DNA of 64,000 nucleotides from Nitrosomonas eutropha (GTDB lineage Bacteria; Pseudomonadota; Gammaproteobacteria; Burkholderiales; Nitrosomonadaceae), in assembly GCF_003201195.1 (NCBI RefSeq), contig NZ_QICQ01000002.1, positions 62,001 through 126,000 of the forward strand. Direction: 5' to 3'. This document shows, in pieces, positions 57,462-64,000 of this stretch; position 1 is the first letter of the stretch, and every line of letters starts with the position of its first letter. The position numbers were made by a program, and so were the translations under genes. The notes under the pieces are model-generated. The model was not told the origin of the DNA, did not search any database, and was given only the letters and a program-made list of their open reading frames with translations.

Positions 57462-58559
57462 TCATTCTTCTGCTCCCAGCTCCAGCGCCCGTTTACGCGA
57501 CTGCTCAGCATCCTCTTCGGAAGGTTGCCGGACAACCCAGCCTGCTAAGTGTGTTTGAATCATGTCTCTCATCGCTTTAATCCACTCCGGATGTTCATTG
57601 AGGCTGGGAATGTAGTGAAATTCCCCCCCTCCGGCCTCGGTAAAGGTTGTTTTACCTTCCATTGCGATTTCCTCGAGTGTTTCCAGACAGTCCGAGACGA
57701 ATCCTGGGCAGACAACATCCACCCGCCCGGTTTCCTGTTTGCCTAATTCTTTTAGAACTTCTGAAGTATAGGGACTCAACCACTGAGAAAAGCCAAAACG
57801 CGACTGGAAGCATACTTGATACTGGTCATTCGTTAGTTCCAGTGCCTCAGCCAGTAATCGCCCGGTTTTTTGACATTCACAATGATAAGGATCGCCCATC
57901 TCCAGAGTTTTACGCGGCACACCGTGAAAGCTGATAACCAGCTTGTCAGGCCTCCCGTGTTTCTCCCAGTAATCACGAACATTCTGCGCCAATGCTGCAA
58001 TATAGCCCGGATCATCGTGGTAGTGCTTGACGGTGCGAATATCAGGGATATTACGCATCTTTCCCAACTCAGTAAAAACACTATCCAATGCACAACCGGC
58101 GCTACTGGCAGCATACTGGGGAAATAATGACAGCACCAAAATCCGGCTGCAACCCTGCTCTCTCATCCGCTGTAACCTCTCTGCGATAGATGGATTGCCG
58201 ACAATCATTGCATATTCAACTATCGGAACCGAATTGAGCTGTTTCTTCAGTAAAGCTGCGACAAGTTCTGTCTGACGCTCGGTATGTATTTTCAGTGGAG
58301 AACCTTCTGGCGTCCAGATTTGCGCATACTTCTTTGCTGATTTACCTGGCCGGATATTCAAAATAATACCGTTCAGAATAAGCCACCACAACCAGCGCGG
58401 GAACTCCACAATACGAGGCTCACTCAGAAATTGTCTTAGATAGGTTCGCAGGGACTTGGCATTCGGAGCATCTGGCGTACCCAGATTAATCAGCAGAACA
58501 CCGACTCTATCAATTGAACCGTGTTGATAAGCCGGCTCCGGTAATATTATTCGTGACAT
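57462..58559 (-). CDS. hemH: Ferrochelatase
   Basis: A 365-residue ferrochelatase, inserting Fe(II) into protoporphyrin IX. It shows [14 protein letters not shown] at the start, the active-site histidine in [17 protein letters not shown], and the conserved [16 protein letters not shown]. Haem supply matters greatly in ammonia oxidisers, which are rich in c-type cytochromes. It follows hrcA by 19 bases on the same strand. Confidence 0.96.
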   Translation of the reverse strand: MSRIILPEPAYQHGSIDRVGVLLINLGTPDAPNAKSLRTYLRQFLSEPRIVEFPRWLWWLILNGIILNIRPGKSAKKYAQIWTPEGSPLKIHTERQTELVAALLKKQLNSVPIVEYAMIVGNPSIAERLQRMREQGCSRILVLSLFPQYAASSAGCALDSVFTELGKMRNIPDIRTVKHYHDDPGYIAALAQNVRDYWEKHGRPDKLVISFHGVPRKTLEMGDPYHCECQKTGRLLAEALELTNDQYQVCFQSRFGFSQWLSPYTSEVLKELGKQETGRVDVVCPGFVSDCLETLEEIAMEGKTTFTEAGGGEFHYIPSLNEHPEWIKAMRDMIQTHLAGWVVRQPSEEDAEQSRKRALELGAEE

Positions 58560-58578
58560 AAAAATAGAGGGCGGGATA

Positions 58579-59595
58579 TTACGACAGATTATTTGAAAGC
58601 AGGCGGGCAGTTATATCAACAATAGGGATAATGCGCTCATAAGCCATACGTCGTGGACCGATCACCCCCACAGTACCTACAATTTTACCTTCCATTTCAT
58701 AGGGTGCAGTTACCACACTGATCTCTTCCAGCATGGTTTCATCAGACTCACCACCAATAAAGATTTTAACGCCGCACGCCTGGCGACTTAATTCCATTAA
58801 CTGCAACAACTTTGATTTTCGCTCAAACAGCTCGAATAATTGTTTCAAACTAGACAGATTTTCCGATAAATCACGAACATCAAACAGTTTGTGTTCTCCG
58901 GCAATCACCACTGCTTCACTGCTTTCCTGCAGCGCAGCATTACCTATTTCTATTGCCGCATTCATAAGATCTGTCATATTCCGGCGCAACTGTGTCAATT
59001 CGTGCTGTAACCCGGAACGAATTTCTTCCAGCGCACAACCAGCATAGTGCTGATTGAGAAAATTCCCAGCCTCAATTAGGTCAGACTGGTTATAAACCGT
59101 TTCAGTAAAAATAATCCGGTTCTGAACATCCCCCTCTGGCGTTACCAGAATCAGGAGAATCCGTTTTTCAGATAATGGCACAAATTCAATATGGCGAAAT
59201 ACCGCCCCTCCCATTCGCTTGGGTGTTACCACCACACCAACAAACTGGGTCAAATCTGAAAGCAAGCGAGAGGTAACATTAATCAAATGCGATGGGTTAT
59301 TTGGGTGCATCCGGTTTTCCAGTAGAGTAATCTGTTCATTATCCAGAGATTGCACCACCAACAAGGTATCAACAAAAAAACGGTAGCCAAGTGTGGTTGG
59401 CATACGCCCGGCAGATGTATGCGGGCTGGAAACAAACCCCATTTCCTCCAGATCAGTCATTACATTACGAATCGTGGCCGGACTCAGATCCAGTCCTGAA
59501 AACTTGGCGAGCGAACGCGAACCAACAGGTTGGCCTTCATGGATATACCGTTCAACCAAGGTTTTAAGCAGAATTTTCGCGCGTTCGTTAAGCAT
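58579..59595 (-). CDS. hrcA: HrcA heat-inducible repressor
   Basis: A 338-residue repressor that controls groESL or dnaK operons by binding CIRCE elements. The winged-helix N-terminus has [21 protein letters not shown] and the [15 protein letters not shown] segment. The C-terminus ends with [18 protein letters not shown], typical of the family. No CIRCE element is evident in the short gap to nadK. Confidence 0.95.
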   Translation of the reverse strand: MLNERAKILLKTLVERYIHEGQPVGSRSLAKFSGLDLSPATIRNVMTDLEEMGFVSSPHTSAGRMPTTLGYRFFVDTLLVVQSLDNEQITLLENRMHPNNPSHLINVTSRLLSDLTQFVGVVVTPKRMGGAVFRHIEFVPLSEKRILLILVTPEGDVQNRIIFTETVYNQSDLIEAGNFLNQHYAGCALEEIRSGLQHELTQLRRNMTDLMNAAIEIGNAALQESSEAVVIAGEHKLFDVRDLSENLSSLKQLFELFERKSKLLQLMELSRQACGVKIFIGGESDETMLEEISVVTAPYEMEGKIVGTVGVIGPRRMAYERIIPIVDITARLLSNNLS

Positions 59596-59811
59596 ATATT
59601 TATTTTACACGAATCGGTCCTGCCACGAGCAGAGACAGCCTAAAGCGGGGATTTCAAATGCTACATATAAGTGGAATACAGTTTTTCAACTCATTTTTAC
59701 TTTTTTGGGATAGGCTACGGTAATATCCAGTACTTACAATCACTTGAATTCATCCTGATCACCTGCAGCAGGAATCCGGATATTTTTACTGTTCCACCTC
59801 CCTTTTCATAC

Positions 59812-60702
59812 ATGGGCAGCACTTTATTCAAAACAATCGCATTGATCGGGAAACACAAAAATCCCGATATCATGACGCCTCTGCTGAATCTGGCAGAATA
59901 TCTGACTGATCGGGGCACCAGCGTGGTACTGGATGATTTAACAGCCGCGCATATTGGCAAAAACCAATATCCCGTAGTGGCTCTGGAAGAAATCGGCAGA
60001 CAGGCTGATCTTGCAATTGTGCTGGGGGGAGATGGCACCATGCTTAATATTGCTCGTACACTTGTTCCATTTAGTGTTCCGTTGATCGGTATCAATCAGG
60101 GCAGATTAGGATTTCTGACAGATCTTACAGTCGATACCATGTATGCAACCCTGAATGACATGCTAGCGGGCCAATTTATTGTAGAGAACAGGATGCTGCT
60201 CACCACCGAAGTCACACGTCATGGGGAAAGCGTCTTTAAAGAACTGGCTTTCAACGATGTAGTGCTTCATCGCGGCATCAGCAGTGGCATGATCGAGCTT
60301 GAGGTCCATATCAATGGAGAATATGTTTATTCTTTAAGATCAGATGGCCTCATTATTGCAACCCCTACCGGATCAACAGCCTATGCACTTTCCTCCGGTG
60401 GGCCGATCCTGCACCCAGGACTCAACCTGATGATATTGGTTCCTGTCTGTCCGCATACACTTAGCAACCGTCCGATCGTAATCGGTGCAGATGCAGTCAT
60501 TGAAATCAAAATTCATTATACAACTGAGACAAAGATCTATACAGATAGCCATTCCTGGTTTGATCTGGGCGAGCATGACAGAGTACTGGTTCGGCGCTGT
60601 CCGGAAACAATAAAACTTCTGCATCCCGTCCATCACAGTTACTACCGTATGCTGCGGGAAAAACTCGGTTGGAGCAGCATCCTTCAGAAAAATAGCCGTT
60701 AG
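59812..60702 (+). CDS. nadK: NAD kinase
   Basis: A 296-residue NAD kinase making NADP+. Key motifs are GGDGTML (near residue 68), NQGRLGFLTD, and TPTGSTAYALSSGGPI. I chose ATG 59812 (MGSTLFKTIALIGKHKNP); the frame is open for 47 codons upstream, but those residues do not look like the family. The hrcA-nadK-recN neighbourhood is common in betaproteobacteria. Confidence 0.94.
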   Translation: MGSTLFKTIALIGKHKNPDIMTPLLNLAEYLTDRGTSVVLDDLTAAHIGKNQYPVVALEEIGRQADLAIVLGGDGTMLNIARTLVPFSVPLIGINQGRLGFLTDLTVDTMYATLNDMLAGQFIVENRMLLTTEVTRHGESVFKELAFNDVVLHRGISSGMIELEVHINGEYVYSLRSDGLIIATPTGSTAYALSSGGPILHPGLNLMILVPVCPHTLSNRPIVIGADAVIEIKIHYTTETKIYTDSHSWFDLGEHDRVLVRRCPETIKLLHPVHHSYYRMLREKLGWSSILQKNSR

Positions 60703-60711
60703 TATCCATCC

Positions 60712-62373
60712 ATGTTGCAAAACCTATCTATTCAGAATTTCGTTATAGTTGATTACATTGATCTGCTCTTCAAACCCGGTTTTACCGTTCTGACAGGTGA
60801 AACAGGTGCAGGAAAATCCATTCTAATCGACGCACTGGAACTTGTATTAGGCAGACGCGCCGACACAAGTCAAATCAGGCATGGCTGTAAACGTGCCGAA
60901 ATTACCGCACAATTTGATGTAAGCGCCATTCCTGCGCTACAGACATGGTTACAGGAGAATGCACTGGAAGACGAAACCGGCATTTGTCTGCTGCGCAGAA
61001 TCATGGAAACCAGCGGACGTTCGCGTAATTTCATCAATGGACACGCTGCCACCCTGCAACAATTGCGAACAGCAGGTGAATGGCTGGTTGATATCCATGG
61101 TCAACATGCACACCAGTTGCTGATGCAGGGCCACAAACAGCGCGAACTGCTCGACACCTGGGCCGGTGAATCAGATCTTGCCCGGCGAGTCGCCTCCTCC
61201 TATCGGCACTGGCAAGATCTATGTCAGCAAAGACTCTCGTGGAAACAGCAAAGCGAGCAAAATATACGAGAGCACGAACTTCTGTCATGGCAACTGCAGG
61301 AACTGACTGCTCTGCACTTTTCATCTGAAGAATGGGAAACCCTGCAAGCAGAACACAACCGGCTGACGCATACAGCCAGCCTGCTGGAAACTGCTCAGTC
61401 CAGTCTGGAAGCATTATCGGAAAGTGAAGCAGCGGTATTGCCACAACTTAGCGCAGTGATCACCCACCTACGCAGCTTGTCGAATATTGACAAAACACTC
61501 GAACCAATTTGCAGCCAGTTACAATCATCACAAATACAACTTCAGGAAGCAGTATATGAACTGAAATACTATCAGCAACATCTGGACATTGATCCCCGCA
61601 AGCTGCAGGAAATCGAGACACGTATTGCTGCTATCCATGGAACGGCCAGGAAATATCGCGTCTCTCCGGAAATGCTACCGGAGCTATTGGAAACAACCAG
61701 ACAGCGTCTGGAGGTAGTGGGAAACATTTCAAACAACGAAATGTTGGCAGAAGCAGAGAAATCTGCTCGCAATGATTATAAAAATCTTGCAGACAGATTA
61801 AGTCAGGCAAGGCAGAGTGCGGCAAATCAGCTGTCCGAGCAAGTCACAGAATCCATGCAGGCGCTGGCAATGGACGGTGGTCGCTTCAATGTGGCATTGA
61901 TACCAGTGCCATCGGGCAATCTGCATGGCCTGGAGCAGATCGAATTTCAGGTATCCGCCCACAAAGATCTGCCATTGCGGCCACTGAATAAAGTAGCCTC
62001 TGGCGGTGAGTTATCGCGTATCAGCCTGGCGATTCAGGTTATTACAAGCAAGATTGGCACCACTCCCACTCTTATTTTTGACGAAATAGACACCGGCATA
62101 GGTGGACGCATCGCTGAAATAATCGGTAAATTGCTGCATCAACTGGGAGAAACGCGGCAGGTAATCAGTATTACTCATCTTCCGCAGGTAGCGGCCAAAG
62201 GCGATCATCATTGGCGTGTATCTAAAACTGCCGGAATAGATGATAACCAACTGCCAGCTAGCCATATTGCAGAACTTGATGCAGCAGAAAGAGTTGAGGA
62301 AATTGCTCGTATGCTGGGTGGTGAAAATCTGACCGCTACCACACTTCAGCACGCAACAGAAATACTGGGTTAG
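60712..62373 (+). CDS. recN: RecN, SMC-like DNA repair ATPase
   Basis: A 553-residue protein with an N-terminal Walker A GETGAGKSILIDALEL (about residues 29-44). A long central coiled coil follows, then the C-terminal ABC signature ASGGELSRISLAI and Walker B LIFDEIDTGIGG. RecN joins broken DNA ends in double-strand break repair. It starts nine bases after nadK and is probably co-transcribed with it. Confidence 0.96.
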   Translation: MLQNLSIQNFVIVDYIDLLFKPGFTVLTGETGAGKSILIDALELVLGRRADTSQIRHGCKRAEITAQFDVSAIPALQTWLQENALEDETGICLLRRIMETSGRSRNFINGHAATLQQLRTAGEWLVDIHGQHAHQLLMQGHKQRELLDTWAGESDLARRVASSYRHWQDLCQQRLSWKQQSEQNIREHELLSWQLQELTALHFSSEEWETLQAEHNRLTHTASLLETAQSSLEALSESEAAVLPQLSAVITHLRSLSNIDKTLEPICSQLQSSQIQLQEAVYELKYYQQHLDIDPRKLQEIETRIAAIHGTARKYRVSPEMLPELLETTRQRLEVVGNISNNEMLAEAEKSARNDYKNLADRLSQARQSAANQLSEQVTESMQALAMDGGRFNVALIPVPSGNLHGLEQIEFQVSAHKDLPLRPLNKVASGGELSRISLAIQVITSKIGTTPTLIFDEIDTGIGGRIAEIIGKLLHQLGETRQVISITHLPQVAAKGDHHWRVSKTAGIDDNQLPASHIAELDAAERVEEIARMLGGENLTATTLQHATEILG

Positions 62374-62400
62374 ACAGATCAAATCAACCGCAATAGAATT

Positions 62401-62826
62401 TTATTCCACTTTTTCTTTCTGCTCCTCGGCTGATGCGACGTAGGTAATCAGCTTCTCCGGTTGCGAGTTCTCATGACAAACCATTTTTCCTTCAACTACA
62501 GCACCTTGGTGAATTTTTATAGTTTTGTAGTAAATATCCCCGGTGATTTTTGCACCAGGCTGTAGTTCAAGACTCTCATCGGAGTGAATCGGTCCTTTGA
62601 CGATTCCATTAATCACCAGATACGGCACCTTGATTTTTCCTTCAATCACCCCTTGTTCACTCAACACAAGCAAGGAATGCTGCTTATTGCCCGCCGCCAT
62701 GATGCTACCGCTGATACGGCCATCAACCCGCAATCCGCCAGCAAACTGGATATCACCGGTAATCACGGTATTTTCCCCGATTAACGTATCGATATCACTG
62801 ACTACCCTACGTTTTTTTCCGAACAT
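62401..62826 (-). CDS. Bactofilin family cytoskeletal protein
   Basis: A 141-residue bactofilin (DUF583/CcmA). A central beta-helix of repeats spaced by about 10-12 residues contains INGIVKGPIHSDE, GAKITGDIYYK and GAVVEGKMVC. Short polar tails flank it. Such proteins polymerise without nucleotide and localise cell-wall or envelope enzymes. The start overlaps the end of the preceding DUF6776-like gene by 20 bases, so the two are a transcriptional pair. Confidence 0.93.
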   Translation of the reverse strand: MFGKKRRVVSDIDTLIGENTVITGDIQFAGGLRVDGRISGSIMAAGNKQHSLLVLSEQGVIEGKIKVPYLVINGIVKGPIHSDESLELQPGAKITGDIYYKTIKIHQGAVVEGKMVCHENSQPEKLITYVASAEEQKEKVE

Positions 62827-63574
62827 TCCCCGATTCCTTTTGAGATAACTGAATCGTTTTTGTCAGCACTGCTTCATTTAAACCATTCTCATAGATAAAA
62901 ACCTGCAAATTTTTCACTACCGTATCAGCTGGTATTTGGAAGCTTTTCTCCAGTCTGTGGTAGAAGCGAAAATTTATTGGAAATTCTTTGGATGCATTCT
63001 CGTCTACAAGAGAAATGAATTTTTCTTCACCATTCTGAAGCAACCCAACCACAAACTCCAGTTTACCGTTGAATTCTTTTGAACGCTGACTACCTTGGGC
63101 AAGTAATAGTGTATACAGGTATTCACCAGGAAGCTGACCTTGTTCAAGCGTAAAACGATGAATAACCAGTTCGGCGCCAGGTAAATCCTCATTACCGGAA
63201 ACCATCTGCTGAAATAAGCTCAGGTCCTCTCTCAGGCGCTCATTTTCCTCATCCAGAGACTTAACCTGCTTTACCAGATCAGCGCGGGTCGCGTTGCTGA
63301 TCTGCAGCTGCCTGACAAGCTCTGCAAGCTGTGAGCAAAGAGCAGAATCATATTTCTCTAGACAACTGTTCGATTCCAGTATCTGTTCGAGAACCGGATC
63401 GGCTACAACGTTACTGGCTGGTTGAGCCGCTCCCTGCCCGACCATGTACATTCCATAAGCAAGCAAGGCTACCAGTAATATCCCAATAGCCGCTATCAGC
63501 AAACGTCGATACCAGGGAACATGAGGACGTATAACCACCCTGGGTGCATTAATATTTTTTTTGTTATGCAGCAA
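62807..63574 (-). CDS. DUF6776-like membrane-anchored coiled-coil protein
   Basis: A 255-residue protein with a short basic N-terminus and one transmembrane segment (LIAAIGILLVALLAYGMYMV, about 26-45). A coiled coil follows (about 85-125, ADLVKQVKSLDEENERLRED), then a C-terminal beta-rich domain. It is bitopic, with most of the protein in the periplasm. The apparent start is TTG 63574, supported by AAGGGA five bases upstream. Pairing with a bactofilin suggests an envelope or cell-shape role, but this is inference. Confidence 0.8.
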   Translation of the reverse strand: MLHNKKNINAPRVVIRPHVPWYRRLLIAAIGILLVALLAYGMYMVGQGAAQPASNVVADPVLEQILESNSCLEKYDSALCSQLAELVRQLQISNATRADLVKQVKSLDEENERLREDLSLFQQMVSGNEDLPGAELVIHRFTLEQGQLPGEYLYTLLLAQGSQRSKEFNGKLEFVVGLLQNGEEKFISLVDENASKEFPINFRFYHRLEKSFQIPADTVVKNLQVFIYENGLNEAVLTKTIQLSQKESGNVRKKT

Positions 63575-63674
63575 TTCGTTCCCTTATTCTTTAGAAATTC
63601 CCAGGGTATTACTATGCATATATTATCTGCAATATGACGTTCTTTCAGTCACTTCACTCTTTAATCACAAACTG

Positions 63675-64000
63675 CTAGGGTAGCAACGGAATATGCTGAA
63701 TGCCCATCTTCTCTGGCAGCCCATACATAATATTCATATTTTGAACAGCCTGTCCGGCAGCCCCTTTAACCAAGTTGTCAGTAACCGAGAGTATTACCGC
63801 AGTATCGCCATTCCGGGGACGATGAACTGCAATCCGGCAGAAATTTGAACCACGTACAGAACGTGTTTCCGGATGGCTGCCTGCTGGAAGAACATCAACA
63901 AAGGGTTCATTAGCGTAACGGCTTTCATATAAAGCTTGTAAATCAACATCTCGGGTCAGTCTTGCATACAATGTGGCATGAATGCCCCGAATCATTGGGG
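63675..64000 (-). CDS. argC: N-acetyl-gamma-glutamyl-phosphate reductase, 3' part (cut by window end)
   Basis: The last 108 or so residues of ArgC are seen; the gene continues beyond the window. Visible family features are [13 protein letters not shown], the [11 protein letters not shown] segment, [12 protein letters not shown] and the near-terminal [20 protein letters not shown]. It catalyses the NADPH-dependent third step of arginine synthesis. The conserved end [12 protein letters not shown] fits the normal C-terminus, so the gene is not truncated here. Confidence 0.94.
   Translation of the reverse strand, partial: PMIRGIHATLYARLTRDVDLQALYESRYANEPFVDVLPAGSHPETRSVRGSNFCRIAVHRPRNGDTAVILSVTDNLVKGAAGQAVQNMNIMYGLPEKMGIQHIPLLP

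Overview
The window looks like the chromosome of a chemolithoautotrophic ammonia-oxidising betaproteobacterium, most likely a Nitrosomonas of the N. eutropha type. This rests on recognised gene content and gene order, not on a search. A moderately AT-rich housekeeping backbone is interrupted by a visibly GC-richer island of about 25 kb (roughly 4.9-29.7 kb). The island carries a complete CO2-concentrating mechanism: an alpha-carboxysome operon and a DAB-type inorganic-carbon uptake operon.

Left flank (1-4.9 kb): a tRNA-Pro(CGG), a small unknown gene, a surface-carbohydrate gene broken by an in-frame stop, then the wreckage of an older Rubisco locus. That wreckage is a frameshifted 3' half of a cbbO gene followed by an intact 100-codon ORF in the position of cbbN. 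An IS3-family relic lies at the island edge.

Island part 1 (4.9-19.9 kb): a minus-strand operon reading cbbL, cbbS, csoS2, csoSCA, csoS4A, csoS4B, two csoS1 paralogues, a ferritin-like gene, acRAF, mcdA, mcdB, cbbQ, cbbO, csoS1D and a trypsin-like protease gene. A divergent cbbR sits upstream of cbbL. Together these encode Rubisco, shell, scaffold, carbonic anhydrase, assembly factor, positioning system and Rubisco activase. The protease is an unexpected last member.

Island part 2 (19.9-29.7 kb): a minus-strand DAB operon with dabB, an uncharacterised multi-pass membrane protein gene, dabA and a PII-like gene. A 3.7 kb segment (end of the membrane gene, dabA, PII gene) is tandemly duplicated. 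The second dabA-PII pair is nearly identical to the first. Between the copies lie decayed remnants of the membrane gene and of the cbbR 3' end, which record how the duplication formed.

Right edge (29.8-31.9 kb): a dead IS5-family element cuts off the front of cheY, followed by a decayed cheZ and a remnant of a beta-carbonic anhydrase gene. Relic cbbO/cbbN on one side and truncated cheY on the other suggest that the island replaced an older, non-carboxysomal cbb locus in place. Loss of a separate beta-carbonic anhydrase fits a switch to a bicarbonate-accumulating strategy.

Backbone (32-64 kb): smr, trxB, alaS, recX, recA; adk with an apparent ATT start codon; PPi-dependent phosphofructokinase and H+-pyrophosphatase; DUF192, dut, coaBC, radC, rpmB-rpmG; a fatty-acid desaturase; polA divergent from a LOG-family gene; DUF2782, thrB, a membrane protein, a UvrD-type helicase, phosphoribulokinase, an M48 lipoprotein protease, hemH, hrcA, nadK, recN, a bactofilin, a DUF6776-like protein and the 3' end of argC. 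Phosphoribulokinase supplies the Rubisco substrate from outside the island.
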